From: Ponticoccus alexandrii
GTDB lineage: Bacteria > Pseudomonadota > Alphaproteobacteria > Rhodobacterales > Rhodobacteraceae
Assembly: GCF_016806125.1 (NCBI RefSeq)
Contig: NZ_CP047166.1
Span: 3,100,001-3,164,000 of the forward strand
DNA length: 64,000 nucleotides
Direction: 5' to 3'
Both the position numbers and the translations under genes were made by a program. Positions 48,884 through 58,830 of this stretch are shown here, piece after piece; the first letter of the stretch is position 1, and every line of letters starts with the position of its first letter. A model generated the notes under the pieces. That model was not told the DNA's origin. It did not search any database and saw nothing but the letters and a program-made list of their open reading frames with translations.

Positions 48884-50662
48884 ATGAGCGACGAAACGAC
48901 CACCGAAGAGACCGCGGACATCAGCGATCTCGGCAGCAGGCAACGCGAAACGGCGGAGCGGCTGCAACAGTTGTCCCTGCGCCTGATGTCCGCGCTGTCG
49001 CGGCGCAAGGCGCCCAACCCGGGCATCGAGGCGCCCGGCCCCGACCTTTACGCCAAGACCGCCACCGCGTGGTGGGAACAGATGATGCAGAACCCCGCCC
49101 GCGCGGTGGGGCACACCATGGGCTTCTGGGAAGGCTCGATCCGCGCCTGGACCGGCGCGATGATCCCCGGCCCCGACGACGCAGACGCCAAGCCGGACAA
49201 GCGTTTCACCGCCGAGGAATGGGACAGCAATCCCTGGCTGAACTACCTGAAACGACAGTACAAGGTGACCTCCGGCGCCATGCGCGCGGCGGTCGAGGAT
49301 CTGGACACGCTGCCCGACAAGGAAAAGCGGCGGCTGCGGTACTTCTCGGACCAGATCGCCAACCTGATGGCGCCGAACAACTTCCTCGGCTCCAACCCCG
49401 AGGCGTTGCGCCGCGCCATGGAGACCGACGGAGAAAGCCTGATTCAGGGGCTGGAGAACCTGGTAACCGATCTGGAAGCCAACGACGGCGAGCTTCTGGT
49501 CAAACTGGTGGACGACAGCGCCTTTTCGGTGGGCGAGAACATCGCTACCGCGCCCGGCCAGGTGGTGCTGCGCACCAAGATGATGGAACTGATTCAGTAC
49601 ACGCCCGCGACCGAACAGGTCCACGCCGTGCCGATCGTCATCTTCCCGCCGTGGATCAACAAGTTCTACATCCTCGATCTGAAGCCGCAGAACAGCCTGA
49701 TCCGCTGGCTGGTCGATCAGGGCTACACGGTCTTCGTCGCCTCGTGGATCAACCCCGGCCCCGAGATGGCCGACGCCGGTCTCGAGGATTACATCGAGCA
49801 CGGTTTTCTGGAGGGCATCGAAGCGGTCAAGAAGATCACCAAGCAAAAGAAGGTCAACGCGGTCGGCTACTGCATCGCGGGCACGACGCTTTCGCTGACG
49901 CTGTCGCTGCTGAAACAGCGCGGCGACACCTCGGTCAATTCGGCCACGCTTTTCACCGCGCTCACGGATTTCTCCGATCAGGGAGAGTTCACGCCCTTCC
50001 TTCAGGACGATTTCATCGACGGCATAGAAGTCGAGGTGAACCGGTCGGGCCTGCTGCCCGCGCGGGTGATGTCGCGCACCATGTCCTTCCTGCGCTCGAA
50101 CGACCTTGTCTACGGACCGGCCATCCGGTCCTACATGCTCGGAGAGACGCCGCCCGCATTCGACCTGTTGTACTGGAACGGCGACAGCACCAACCTGCCG
50201 GGCCGCATGACGATGCAGTACCTGCGCGGCCTCTGCCAGCGCAACGAATTCGCCAAGGGCACCTTCGAGCTGATGGGGCATACCCTGTCGGTCCGGGATG
50301 TCGACGTGCCGCTGATGGCGGTGGTCGCCCAAACCGACCACATCGCCGCTTGGAAGGACTGTTACCGGGGTGTGCAGGCCATGGGCAGTGGCGCCAAGAC
50401 CTTCGTGGTCTCGGAATCGGGCCATATCGCCGGGATCGTGAACCCGCCGTCAAAGAAGAAATACGGCCACTACATCAACGACGACCTGCGCGGCGATGCC
50501 GAGGCATGGCTGGCCGAGGCCAGCTTCCACGAGGGGTCATGGTGGCCGCGCTGGGATGCATGGCTGACCGAGCGTTCCGGCGAGATGGTACCCGCCCGCA
50601 AGCCCAGACAAAGCGATCTGGGCCCCGCGCCGGGCAGCTACGTCAAGGTCAAGGCAACCTGA
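48884..50662 (+). CDS. phaC: Class I poly(3-hydroxyalkanoate) synthase
   Basis: A 592-residue PHA synthase that polymerises 3-hydroxyacyl-CoA into storage granules. The lipase-like box is GYCIAGT with the catalytic Cys330. The Asp is in VAQTDHIAAW and the His in SESGHIAGIVNPP. The N-terminal third is the typical helical region (WWEQMMQNPARAVGHTMGF). The length matches class I (about 560-600). I used the ATG at 48884 after GGGAGGG; an in-frame upstream extension lacks similarity. No phaZ, phaP or phaR lies next to it. Confidence 0.95.
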   Translation: MSDETTTEETADISDLGSRQRETAERLQQLSLRLMSALSRRKAPNPGIEAPGPDLYAKTATAWWEQMMQNPARAVGHTMGFWEGSIRAWTGAMIPGPDDADAKPDKRFTAEEWDSNPWLNYLKRQYKVTSGAMRAAVEDLDTLPDKEKRRLRYFSDQIANLMAPNNFLGSNPEALRRAMETDGESLIQGLENLVTDLEANDGELLVKLVDDSAFSVGENIATAPGQVVLRTKMMELIQYTPATEQVHAVPIVIFPPWINKFYILDLKPQNSLIRWLVDQGYTVFVASWINPGPEMADAGLEDYIEHGFLEGIEAVKKITKQKKVNAVGYCIAGTTLSLTLSLLKQRGDTSVNSATLFTALTDFSDQGEFTPFLQDDFIDGIEVEVNRSGLLPARVMSRTMSFLRSNDLVYGPAIRSYMLGETPPAFDLLYWNGDSTNLPGRMTMQYLRGLCQRNEFAKGTFELMGHTLSVRDVDVPLMAVVAQTDHIAAWKDCYRGVQAMGSGAKTFVVSESGHIAGIVNPPSKKKYGHYINDDLRGDAEAWLAEASFHEGSWWPRWDAWLTERSGEMVPARKPRQSDLGPAPGSYVKVKAT

Positions 50663-50898
50663 GGCCGCGACGCGCCCGGGCTGCGCAAGGCGGGCCGCCC
50701 TGCCCGCTTTGTGCTGTGCAACGACGTCAGGCTCGAGGCCGTCCAAGGCAGCGGCGCCCCGGGGGCGCGATGACGGGCGCGCGTCGATGACCGGCGCGGC
50801 CCGCCCTGCCGCCCGGGCATGCTCGGAACTCCGCCGGGGCACCGCCGGGCGCGGCTTGCGCGATTGAGTGCGGCGTCCGGCACAGGTAAGACAGCCCC

Positions 50899-51534
50899 AT
50901 GATGCGTCTTGCCCCCCTTGCCCTTCTGTTGCTGCCCAGCACCGGCCTCGCCCACCCGCATATCTTCGTCGATGCCTCCGCCGGGTTGCGCTTCGATGAC
51001 GCCGGACGGCTGGAGGCGCTGCGCATCGTCTGGCTTTACGACGGCATGACGACGCTGAACCTTTATGTGCAGCTGGGCCTTGACGAGGACGGCGACGGCG
51101 CGCTGAACGAGATCGACCTCGCCCGCGTCGCCCATGGCGAGACCGACTGGCCCCCCGAATACGAAGGCGATACCTATCTTCTTCAGGGAAACGCCAAGGT
51201 GCCGCTGGGGCGGCCCGAGAACGGCACCGCGCGGATGATCGGCGACCGGGTCGAGGTCACCTTCGACCTGCCCCTTGCCGAACCGCTGGCGGTGACCGAC
51301 GGCGCAGTCCTGAAGCTCTACGACCCGACCTATTTCTACGCCTACTCGGTGGAAACGGTGCTCGAGCCCTCGTCCCTGCCCGCCGACTGCGACCTTTCGG
51401 TGGTGCCCTTCGAACCCGACGCCGCCGACGCAGAGGCGCAACGCCAGCTTGCCGCGCTGTCCGCCGAAGAGGTGCCCGACGATCCGCAGATCGGCGAACG
51501 CTTCGCCGATGAGGTAAGGCTGACATGCGGCTGA
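50899..51534 (+). CDS. DUF1007 family exported protein
   Basis: A 211-residue protein with a short signal peptide (residues 1-18 to TGLA) followed immediately by HPHIFVDA, the DUF1007 hallmark. An EDGDGALNEIDLARV segment near residues 58-72 is a Ca-binding-like loop, and DPTYFYAYSVETV near 141-153 is conserved in the family. DUF1007 genes are commonly adjacent to NicO-type metal transporters. Here the stop overlaps the NicO start by 10 bp, so a periplasmic metal-binding partner role is a reasonable inference. Confidence 0.87.
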   Translation: MMRLAPLALLLLPSTGLAHPHIFVDASAGLRFDDAGRLEALRIVWLYDGMTTLNLYVQLGLDEDGDGALNEIDLARVAHGETDWPPEYEGDTYLLQGNAKVPLGRPENGTARMIGDRVEVTFDLPLAEPLAVTDGAVLKLYDPTYFYAYSVETVLEPSSLPADCDLSVVPFEPDAADAEAQRQLAALSAEEVPDDPQIGERFADEVRLTCG

Positions 51535-52583
51535 TCCTGACGCTTGCCGGGGCGCTGGGGCTGGTGCTGCTTCTGACCTGGGCGGCGTCGGGGCCTCAGG
51601 CGGATGCGCTGTTTCACTGGGCCGCGATGCAGCAACGCGATGTCCAGAACGCGATGGCGGGCGCGCTGCGGGCGATCCGCTCTGGCGACAGGCTGGCGCT
51701 GGCCGGTCTGTGCGGCCTGAGCGCGGCCTACGGGTTCCTGCATGCCTTCGGGCCGGGCCACGGCAAGATCCTGCTGGGCGGCGCCGCCCTTGCCGGAGCG
51801 GTGCCGATGCGCAAGATGGCGGCCATCGGCATCGCCGCCAGCCTTGGCCAGTCGGTCACGGCGATCGCCATGGTGACGGTGGGCGCGGGCATCGTGGCGG
51901 CCGCGGGTGGTGGCGAAGCCCTTACCGAGGGCCTGCTGGCAAATGCAAGCCGCTGGATCGTGGCGGCCATCGGCGCGCTGATCGCATTGCGTGGGGCGCG
52001 GCATCTCTGGCAGGTCCGGCGCGCGGCGGCCCCCGTGGCCATCGGCTCCGGCCTTGACGGGCTTGCGGCCGCCCCCGCACGGATGGACCGGCACGAGACG
52101 CTCGCGGCGACGACAGACATGCCGTTCAAGGCACGGGCGTTCCGCCATGCGGCCCATGCAGGGGCAGTCTCGGGCCATGCCGCTAGCGCCCACCACGATC
52201 ACCACGCGGCCCATGACCCGGCCTGCGGCTGCGGCCATGCCCATGGCCCCACGGTCGCAGAGGTCGCCGCCGTCACCTCGCCCCGCGAGATCGCGGCCCT
52301 GATCCTTGCCATCGCGATCCGCCCCTGCACCGGAGCCCTGTTCCTGCTTGCCATCTCTTTCGGTCTGGGCATCCCGGTTGCCGGCATCCTCGCCACGCTT
52401 GCGATGGGGTTGGGGACCGCCGGGTTCAACCTGATCGCCGTCGCCGGGGGCGGGTTTCTGGGACGCCTGCTGCGCAACCGGGCACCCCGGTCGCTTGGAG
52501 CCGGAACCGCCATGATCGGTGCAGGCCTGCAACTGGCGGCGGGCACGGTCATCGTGATCCTGACGCTGGGCCTGTTGCCTTAA
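51525..52583 (+). CDS. NicO-type nickel/cobalt transporter
   Basis: A 352-residue inner-membrane transporter of the NicO/RcnA group, with six or more helices. The first conserved loop is LHAFGPGHGKILLGG near residues 72-86, with the His/Gly-rich metal motif. A long His-rich loop follows (HHDHHAAHDPACGCGHAHG near 223-241), and then IRPCTGALFLLAI near 265-277. Such proteins move Ni2+ or Co2+, outward in RcnA. Direction and metal are not certain here. It forms an operon with the DUF1007 gene. Confidence 0.87.
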   Translation: MRLILTLAGALGLVLLLTWAASGPQADALFHWAAMQQRDVQNAMAGALRAIRSGDRLALAGLCGLSAAYGFLHAFGPGHGKILLGGAALAGAVPMRKMAAIGIAASLGQSVTAIAMVTVGAGIVAAAGGGEALTEGLLANASRWIVAAIGALIALRGARHLWQVRRAAAPVAIGSGLDGLAAAPARMDRHETLAATTDMPFKARAFRHAAHAGAVSGHAASAHHDHHAAHDPACGCGHAHGPTVAEVAAVTSPREIAALILAIAIRPCTGALFLLAISFGLGIPVAGILATLAMGLGTAGFNLIAVAGGGFLGRLLRNRAPRSLGAGTAMIGAGLQLAAGTVIVILTLGLLP

Positions 52584-52759
52584 CGGGCGACCTTTTCCAC
52601 CCGCCGGGCAGAGGTCGACGGCTCTCTCTCGCGAAACGCTGCGCCAAGGGGGCCGTGCCGGGGCAGGCCGTCCAAGCCAGACATGGTCCCCGCTTGCCGC
52701 CCGTCCTTCCCGGACCCGCGCCTTGCCGCGCCCACAATGACACCGCGTGGTCCACGCGC

Positions 52760-52832
52760 GCTGTCGTCCATCGTCATACTCATCGCTACTTTCTCCCTTG
52801 TAGCATGAGCAGGTTTTCACTGGGTCGATACA
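52760..52832 (-). mobile_element. Left-end fragment of an IS3-type element (relic)
   Basis: On the minus strand the 73 bp reads tgtatcgacccagtgaaaac, a shared gctcatgctacaagggaga leader, and an ATG beginning MSMTMDDS. The same leader and start (MSKMMDDS) occur in the element at 56741. Similarity is lost after the first eight codons, so only the left end remains. Confidence 0.7.
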
Positions 52833-52861
52833 CATGATCTATTCGGTACCGGGAGCAAACA

Positions 52862-53160
52862 TCAGGTCGACTTTGCACTGAAGATTCTCCGTAACATGAT
52901 GGCGTTCAGTGTCGTTCTGAGTGGCATCCAGAGCCTTTGGCAGATTGCGTCCTGCGATGCCCGGGTCATCCAGTCACGCGCTGCCGGCCCCTGACACTTC
53001 GGGCCATGGCGGTTCTTGCAGGAATTGCAGGCGATGTGGTGGTGGCCACACTTGGCGCAGCCCGCCACATGCCCGTAGAGCGCCTCGGTCCGGCAGCCTT
53101 CTATCGCCGACATCACCTCGAACTGGGTCAGGCTGATCCGTCCCGAGGTCCAGCCACACG
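52862..53160 (-). pseudogene. IS91-type transposase fragment (zinc-binding domain)
   Basis: On the minus strand, codons around 53140-52960 encode LTQFEVMSAIEGCRTEALYG and then CGHHHIACNSCKNRHGPKCQG. The Cys/His pattern and NRHxPKCQ match the N-terminal zinc-binding region of IS91-family transposases. The remaining transposase, including the catalytic Tyr domain, is missing, and the frame upstream and downstream is unrelated. It is a relic. Confidence 0.7.
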
Positions 53161-53456
53161 CTCCATTGCCGCGCGAGCGGCTTCGTCCTCGGGCCGATCT
53201 GGTATCTGTGATTGTCGTTCCGCCGTCTCGGTGCCTTCTATCCACCTTCCATGTCATCGCCAGAAACGACGCCAACCAACCTGCGGAACTCAGCGTCATC
53301 AGATGCCTGCTTCCAGAAGTTGATGAAGCGGCAGACCAACGCAGTCGCTGGTCGGGCGCTGCGCGCCGGGTTGTCAGGGGGTGCCGATTGTTGCCGCGCT
53401 GCACAAGTCACAGGCCGCAAGCGCACCGGCGACGGTCCATGCGCGAACGGGGCGAT
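53161..53456. other. Degraded DNA between IS relic and uvrB
   Basis: About 296 bp without a recognisable gene. The base composition is less GC-rich than the flanking uvrB and short frames are broken, consistent with decayed mobile-element DNA. Confidence 0.4.
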
Positions 53457-55652
53457 CTACCGTCCCCGCCGCTTTACATTCCCGCCACGCTGCCCCGGCT
53501 TGCCAGCGGTGGAGCGGCCCTTTGCCTTGACCGCCGCATCGGAGGCCCGCTCTACCGCCTGCTGACGCGCCAAAGGGTCGTCCGAGACGGCCAAATCCAC
53601 CGCCTCCAGCCGTTTGACCTCATCGCGCAGGCGCGCCGCCTCTTCGAATTCGAGGTTCTCGGCGGCCTTGCGCATGTCGGCGCGCAGACCGTCGAGTACC
53701 GCTTGCAGGTTGCCTCCGGCGAGCCCCGTGTCGATCTTCGCGGTGACACGTGACTGGTCGGTGTCGCCCTTGTAGAGCCCCGCCAGAATGTCATCGACGT
53801 TCTTCTTGACCGTCTCCGGCGTGATGCCGTGTTCCTCGTTGTAGGCGATCTGCTTGGCGCGGCGGCGGTCGGTCTCGGCCAGCGCGCGCTCCATCGAGCC
53901 GGTGATACGGTCGGCGTACATGATCACGCGGCCCTCGGCATTCCGCGCGGCGCGGCCGATGGTCTGGATCAGCGAGGTCTCGGACCGCAGGAAGCCTTCC
54001 TTGTCGGCGTCTAGAATGGCAACCAGACCGCATTCGGGGATGTCCAGACCCTCACGCAGAAGGTTGATGCCGATCAGCACGTCGAAGGCGCCAAGGCGCA
54101 GGTCGCGCAGGATCTCGATACGCTCGATCGTGTCGATGTCCGAGTGCATGTAGCGCACCTTGATGCCCTGTTCGTGCATGTATTCGGTCAGGTCCTCGGC
54201 CATGCGCTTGGTCAGGGTCGTGCAGAGCGTGCGGAAGCCGTCGGCGGTCACACGGCGGACCTCGTCCAGAAGGTCGTCGACCTGCATCTCCACGGGCCGG
54301 ATCTCGACCTGCGGGTCCAGAAGGCCGGTGGGGCGGATGACCTGTTCGGTGAAGACGCCGCCGGTCTGCTCCATCTCCCACGCGGCGGGGGTGGCGGAGA
54401 CGAAGACGGATTGCGGGCGCATGGCGTCCCATTCCTCGAATTTCAGCGGGCGGTTGTCCATGCAGGAGGGCAGACGGAAGCCGTGTTCCGCCAGCGTGAA
54501 TTTGCGCCGGTAGTCGCCCCGGTACATGCCGCCGATCTGCGGCACCGAGACGTGGCTTTCATCCGCGAAGACAATGGCACTGTCGGGGATGAATTCGAAG
54601 AGCGTGGGGGGCGGTTCGCCCGGCGCGCGGCCCGTCAGGTAGCGCGAGTAGTTCTCGATCCCGTTGCAGACGCCGGTGGCCTCGAGCATCTCGAGGTCGA
54701 AGTTGGTGCGCTGTTCCAGCCGCTGCGCCTCCAGCAGCTTGCCCTCGCCCACGAGGATGTCGAGCCGCTGGCGCAGCTCTTTCTTGATGCCGATCATGGC
54801 CTGCTGCATCGTCGGGCGGGGCGTGACGTAGTGCGAGTTGGCGTAGACGCGGATGCGCTCGAAATCGTTGGTCTTGCTGCCGGTGAGCGGGTCGAATTCG
54901 GTCAGCGATTCCAGTTCCTCCCCGAAGAAGGACAGGCGCCACGCGCGGTCTTCGAGGTGGGCGGGCCAGATTTCCAGCACGTCGCCGCGCACCCGGAAGG
55001 AGCCGCGCGCAAAGCCCGCGTCGTTGCGGCGGTACTGCTGGGCGACGAGATCGGCCATGACCTTGCGCTGGTCGTATTCCTGCCCGACGTGCAGGTCCTG
55101 CGTCATGGCGCCGTAGGTCTCGACCGAGCCGATGCCGTAGATGCAGGAGACCGAGGCCACGATGATCACGTCGTCGCGTTCCAGAAGCGCCCGGGTGGCC
55201 GAGTGGCGCATCCGGTCGATCTGTTCGTTGATCTGGCTTTCCTTCTCGATATAGGTGTCCGAGCGCGGCACGTAGGCCTCGGGCTGGTAGTAGTCATAGT
55301 AGGATACGAAGTATTCGACCGCGTTGTCGGGGAAGAAGCCCTTGAATTCGCCGTACAATTGCGCGGCCAGCGTCTTGTTGGGCGCGAGGATGATGGCGGG
55401 GCGCTGGGTTTCCTCGATCACCTTGGCCATGGTGAAGGTCTTGCCCGTGCCGGTGGCGCCCAAGAGGACCTGATCGCGCTCGCCGTCCTTCACCCCCTGA
55501 GACAGTTCTGCGATGGCGGTCGGCTGGTCGCCCGCCGGAGAGAACTCCGTCTGCATCCGGAACCGTTTGCCGCCCTCCAGCTTCTCGCGCGTGCGTACAT
55601 CCGGCGCGGGGGCGTGCAGGACGGGCATCTGTTCGGGGGAATTGTTGTGCAT
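53457..55652 (-). CDS. uvrB: Excinuclease ABC subunit B
   Basis: A 731-residue helicase-like damage-verification subunit of nucleotide excision repair, acting with UvrA and UvrC. Walker A is [11 protein letters not shown] near residues 55-65. The beta-hairpin region has [21 protein letters not shown]. Helicase motifs include [17 protein letters not shown] and, later, [10 protein letters not shown] and [12 protein letters not shown]. The C-terminal UVR domain ([20 protein letters not shown]) binds UvrC. The ATG at 55652 follows AAGGAG. Secure. Confidence 0.98.
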   Translation of the reverse strand: MHNNSPEQMPVLHAPAPDVRTREKLEGGKRFRMQTEFSPAGDQPTAIAELSQGVKDGERDQVLLGATGTGKTFTMAKVIEETQRPAIILAPNKTLAAQLYGEFKGFFPDNAVEYFVSYYDYYQPEAYVPRSDTYIEKESQINEQIDRMRHSATRALLERDDVIIVASVSCIYGIGSVETYGAMTQDLHVGQEYDQRKVMADLVAQQYRRNDAGFARGSFRVRGDVLEIWPAHLEDRAWRLSFFGEELESLTEFDPLTGSKTNDFERIRVYANSHYVTPRPTMQQAMIGIKKELRQRLDILVGEGKLLEAQRLEQRTNFDLEMLEATGVCNGIENYSRYLTGRAPGEPPPTLFEFIPDSAIVFADESHVSVPQIGGMYRGDYRRKFTLAEHGFRLPSCMDNRPLKFEEWDAMRPQSVFVSATPAAWEMEQTGGVFTEQVIRPTGLLDPQVEIRPVEMQVDDLLDEVRRVTADGFRTLCTTLTKRMAEDLTEYMHEQGIKVRYMHSDIDTIERIEILRDLRLGAFDVLIGINLLREGLDIPECGLVAILDADKEGFLRSETSLIQTIGRAARNAEGRVIMYADRITGSMERALAETDRRRAKQIAYNEEHGITPETVKKNVDDILAGLYKGDTDQSRVTAKIDTGLAGGNLQAVLDGLRADMRKAAENLEFEEAARLRDEVKRLEAVDLAVSDDPLARQQAVERASDAAVKAKGRSTAGKPGQRGGNVKRRGR

Positions 55653-56301
55653 GGGGCGACTCCTTGCCCCCAAGATGTCGCGCGGGGCCGGGGATGCAAG
55701 GGGCGCAGCGCCCGCAGGGACATTTGCTGACGGATTTTGACAGGATGTCGCGACCCGGCGGCGTGGGCTCGCCGCGGCCCTGCCCTTGTTGCAGCTCTGA
55801 GGGGCGGCGAATGGTGTGTCCAACGACATGGTCGAAGCCAGGGCCATGCCGGGCGTCGGGCTGACCGAAGCGGTGGCGTACCGGGGGCCGGACAGCGGTG
55901 GACGTTCTGCCCGTCGACGTTGTGTTTGGGATGCAGACTATTGAAATGACAGATTATCATTTCCGAAGGGGTTTGTCCTGAACAGGCGCTTGCAGCCCGG
56001 GATGGGCAGGGCGCCAAGCCCCTTTGAGATAATCATGTCTCGGTGCCGCACCTGCGGGCGCCTCTTTTTTGACTTGGTAAAAAGTGTAATTGACCTGTAG
56101 CTTTGACGTTGCAAGCAGCCCTGAGCGTCGTGTCCGGATCGCAAGTACTCACCCCTCGCTCCCGCGGTTGGACCCGAAGCGCGGCTGCTTGCACCCGGTC
56201 CACGCGCCTGCGCCGAAAATTCGCAGCATCCGGCGCGCTGTCGCCCGTTGCGTATTCTGCGGGAATCTCCGATACATATCCTGTTCAAGGGAGACCGAGC
56301 C
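55653..56301. other. Long intergenic region upstream of uvrB and of the NDUFS4-like gene
   Basis: This 649-bp stretch is the longest gap outside the IS region. It contains a good terminator at 56042-56070 with no evident upstream gene, an 11-bp inverted repeat (tgcaagcagcc at 56110-56120, ggctgcttgca at 56184-56194), and A/T-richer patches near 55930-55960 and 56080-56100. No protein gene is convincing. A small RNA is possible. Confidence 0.5.
56042..56070 (+). terminator. Intrinsic terminator in a gene-free region
   Basis: Stem ggtgccgc / gcgggcgcc (8 bp with one bulged G and a T-G pair), 4-nt loop, followed by TCTTTTTT. No plus-strand protein gene ends nearby, so it may terminate an unannotated short transcript starting near 55930. 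Confidence 0.65.
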
Positions 56302-56613
56302 TTGCCAGCACGCATCTACAAGCCAGCCCGCACCGCCATGTCATCCGGTCAGGGCAAGACGAAGCACTGGATCTTGGAATACACGCCCGCCAGCGCACGG
56401 TCGGTCGACCCGCTGATGGGCTGGACCTCGTCCGACGACACGCAGGCCCAGGTTCGGCTGCGCTTCGACAGCCGCGAGGCGGCGCTGGCCTATGCCAAGG
56501 ACAACGGCATCGACGCGCAGGTGCTGGAGCCGAAGACCCGAAAGCCCAACATCCGTGCTCGCGGCTACGCCGAGAATTTCGCCGTGGACCGGCGCTCTGT
56601 CTGGACCCACTGA
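56302..56613 (+). CDS. NDUFS4-type complex I accessory subunit
   Basis: A 103-residue homologue of the mitochondrial 18-kDa (NDUFS4/AQDQ) subunit of NADH:ubiquinone oxidoreductase, as found in alphaproteobacteria. Family marks are [46 protein letters not shown] and [18 protein letters not shown] at 56302 is the likeliest start: it gives the canonical N-terminus (LPARIYKP) and has AAGGGAGA 7 nt upstream. It is a single gene distant from any nuo operon. Confidence 0.88.
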   Translation: MPARIYKPARTAMSSGQGKTKHWILEYTPASARSVDPLMGWTSSDDTQAQVRLRFDSREAALAYAKDNGIDAQVLEPKTRKPNIRARGYAENFAVDRRSVWTH

Positions 56614-56740
56614 CGGTGTAAATCGGGACAAAGTTGTCTCGAAATCGGGCAAGGATTCCGCGAAGCCAAGCTTCGATCAAGATGCAGGGCGCCCAATGGG
56701 CGCCTGTACTATTTCTGGGATCGTGGATGATGCGAAGTCC

Positions 56741-57283
56741 TGTACCGACCCACTGAATTTCTGCTCATGCTACAAGGGAGAACGTAACCATGAGTAAGAT
56801 GATGGACGACAGCATCAAACTGTGGACGGCGAAGCGTAAGACGGCGCTCGTCATCGAGATCATCCAAGGTAAGACGACCGTGTCGGAGGCAAGCCGGTCC
56901 TTCGACCTGACGCCCTCCGAGATCGAGGGCTGGGTTGAGGATGCCAAGCGCGGCATGGAGAACTCGCTGCGCGCCAACCCGCTCGACATCCGCGAGCAAT
57001 ACGAGAAGCAGCTCCGGGACCTGTGAGGCAAGCCTATGGAGAGGCGATGCTGGAGCTGCGGGCGCGAAAATAGCTGCAGGCCCTGCTGGATGCGCAGGAC
57101 GGGAATTGATCCGTCGCATCCAGCAGGGCCTCATTGCCGAGGGCGTCGTTGTGTCGGTCGCCAAGCTGTGTGCCTGGTTCGGCATCCCGAGGCGGACGGT
57201 CTACTACAAGCCGGTGAAGGCTGCGCCTAAGGTCGAGGCCCGCTTTTGCGAGCCGATCAAGAAGCTGATCGAGGAAGAGCCGT
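56741..57283 (+). mobile_element. Truncated IS3-family element (5' part), interrupted by another IS
   Basis: The left end begins near tgtaccgacccactgaa, shared with the relic at 52832. It carries an orfA (56790-57026) and then a broken orfB N-terminus readable as IRRIQQGLIAEGVVVSVAKL and KLCAWFGIPRRTVYYKP up to IKKLIEEEP. At 57284 the sequence passes abruptly into the end of a different IS3-family copy. The catalytic part of orfB and the right end are absent. Confidence 0.8.
56790..57026 (+). pseudogene. IS3-family transposase OrfA of the truncated element
   Basis: A 78-residue frame starting MSKMMDDSIKLWTAKRK, with the helix-turn-helix region TTVSEASRSFDLTPSEIEGW. It ends at a premature TGA after QLRDL. 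One frame over, the expected continuation (AYGEAMLELRARK, then a stop) is visible, so the original product has been frameshifted. With orfB also cut off, the element cannot transpose on its own. Confidence 0.8.
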
Positions 57284-57309
57284 TGACCTGCCCCCCGCTG
57301 GTCCCTCGT

Positions 57310-58209
57310 TCATAACGAGAGTCTGCAGGTTGGATCTGGGTATTCGGTTTCCCCGTTTGGCGCAAGCGCGCCGGGCGCGGAGCCCTCTAATTGCTCAAGC
57401 GCTCGGCGCGCTTGCTGTGGTGTCTGGTTGCCCAGGGAAGAGTGCGGCCTGACCGTGTTGTAGTCGTAGCGCCAGAGGGCGAGCTTTCGCCGCGCATCGT
57501 CCAGACTGTCGAATATCTCCTCGTTCAGAAGTTCGTCCCGGAGGCTTCCGTTGAAGCTTTCGATGAAAGCGTTTTGCTGGGGCTTACCCGGATCGATGTA
57601 ATGCCACGGCACGGTATTCCCATCGGCCCATTTCAGGACGGCCCGACTGGTGAACTCAGTTCCATTATCACTGACAATGCAGCCGGGTTTGCCGTAGATC
57701 CGGATCAGTGCGCTGAGCTCGCGCGCGACTCGTGCGCCGGAGAGGCTGGTATCGGCAACCAAGCCCAGGCATTCCCGGGTGCAATCGTCGATCACCGCCA
57801 AAATCCGAAATTTTCGCGACGCACCGAAGCTATCGGACACGAAGTCCAAGGACCAGCGTGCATTGGGATACGCGGCGCCAGGCATCGGTGTCCTTGTCCC
57901 GCGCGCCCGTTTCCGGCCACGTCGTCGCTTCACGGACAAACCCTCTTCCCGGTAGATCCGGTAAAGTTTCTTGTGGTTCATGCTCATGCCCTTGCGTTCC
58001 AGCAGCACCCCGATCCGGCGGTAGCCGAACCGACGTCGCTTGCCGGCGATCTCCTGCATCTCCTTGCGGATCTCGGCACAGTCCGGCGGGCGTTCACGCC
58101 GGACTGTCCTTGGATCGACACCAACCAGCTTGCACGCTCTGCGCTGCGAGATGTCATGATCCCGCATCACTCGGAGCGCCGCGTCTCGCCGCTTCGTCAA
58201 TGTCGTCAA
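57310..58209 (-). CDS. IS3-family transposase OrfB (copy 1)
   Basis: A 299-residue integrase-fold transposase. An N-terminal HTH_21-like region ([29 protein letters not shown], residues about 48-76) is followed by the rve domain. The DDE triad lies in [10 protein letters not shown] (Asp), IVSDNGTEF (Asp) and [11 protein letters not shown] (Glu), with [10 protein letters not shown] at the end. It starts at a TTG that overlaps the orfA stop, and a G_GGA_AAG slippery heptamer just before the stop could make an OrfAB fusion. It differs from copy 2 at one residue near the C-terminus (Ala versus Val in PG(A/V)LAPNG). Confidence 0.92.
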   Translation of the reverse strand: MTTLTKRRDAALRVMRDHDISQRRACKLVGVDPRTVRRERPPDCAEIRKEMQEIAGKRRRFGYRRIGVLLERKGMSMNHKKLYRIYREEGLSVKRRRGRKRARGTRTPMPGAAYPNARWSLDFVSDSFGASRKFRILAVIDDCTRECLGLVADTSLSGARVARELSALIRIYGKPGCIVSDNGTEFTSRAVLKWADGNTVPWHYIDPGKPQQNAFIESFNGSLRDELLNEEIFDSLDDARRKLALWRYDYNTVRPHSSLGNQTPQQARRALEQLEGSAPGALAPNGETEYPDPTCRLSL

Positions 58210-58510
58210 CTCTTTCCCAGCAGGTCTTTCAGAACCACGTTGTCCAGCATGGTATCGGCCAGTAGCCGCTTGAGCTTGGCATTCTCGTCTTCCAGCGCCT
58301 TCAGCCTTGCCGCCTCGGACACTTCCATCCCGCCATACTTAGCTTTCAGCTTGTAGAACGTCGCCGTGCTTAGGCCATGCCTGCGGCACACCTCGGCGGT
58401 GGGCATACCGTTCTGCGCTACGATTGATCCACTGGATCAATCGCTTAACGCTTGAACCCTGTTCCTTGATCATCCCAATGATTTGCGCCTCGGTAAAACG
58501 GCTCTTTCGC
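58206..58510 (-). pseudogene. IS3-family transposase OrfA (copy 1), disrupted
   Basis: The original orfA starts at the ATG near 58510 (MRKSRFTEAQIIGMIKEQ). A 49-bp block containing the palindrome cgattgatccagtggatcaa follows. After it, another frame resumes with GMPTAEVCRRHGLSTATFYK and the leucine-zipper part to the stop at 58206. The downstream part (66 residues from the ATG at 58406) can be translated separately but lacks the first DNA-binding helix. The same lesion is present in copy 2. Confidence 0.85.
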
Positions 58511-58579
58511 ATCTGTCTGCTCCTTCAAAAGGTTGAGCAAACTCTACATCAGAACGAGGGACGTTCCGGGGGCAGGTCA

Positions 58580-58661
58580 ATACATCTGTAAGATCTGGAC
58601 ATCAGAGCCGGACACATTCATCTTGAACCCGATCCACCAGATGCCGGGACTGAACACCTAA
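58580..58661 (+). mobile_element. IS481-type transposase C-terminal tail (relic)
   Basis: 27 codons read YICKIWTSEPDTFILNPIHQ and MPGLNT to a stop, matching the C-terminus common in IS481-like transposases. It abuts the right end of IS copy 1, so the rest of the gene was lost by insertion or rearrangement. Confidence 0.7.
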
Positions 58662-58830
58662 GTGCTAACACCCGCGCTCGCCTGTTTGCGGTCCCGGCCT
58701 GAGCCTGCTATCCACCCCGGAAATGCTGAAATGAAACGCAAAATGAACGCTTGGCCTGTCTTGAACAGGCCAAGCGTCCTGTCGTGCGCTTTCGTTTCGC
58801 ATTGAAATAGAAGTCTCAAAGGAGAACCTC

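Larger units (their letters stand above)
57284..58579 (-). mobile_element. IS3-family insertion sequence, copy 1
   Basis: A 1296-bp element oriented to the minus strand, with terminal repeats TGACCTGCCCCC at both ends in inverse orientation. It encodes orfA (broken) and orfB. It is almost identical to copy 2 at 62314-63610 and lies opposite to it. No direct target repeat is visible: the 4 bp on the left are ccgt and on the right atac. The left neighbour is the truncated IS3-type element, and the right neighbour is an IS481-type transposase tail. Confidence 0.9.

Noticed and set aside
54144-55730. A 528-codon plus-strand frame antisense to uvrB
   Set aside because: It is an antisense shadow; its composition is His/Val/Gly-rich with no family features, and uvrB is complete on the minus strand.
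56110-56194. SRP RNA or a tRNA suggested by gcaagcagccctgagcg and the inverted repeat
   Set aside because: The conserved SRP domain IV core (GGAAGGAAGCAG-type) and tRNA T-arm sequence are not present; retained only as a possible unknown small RNA.
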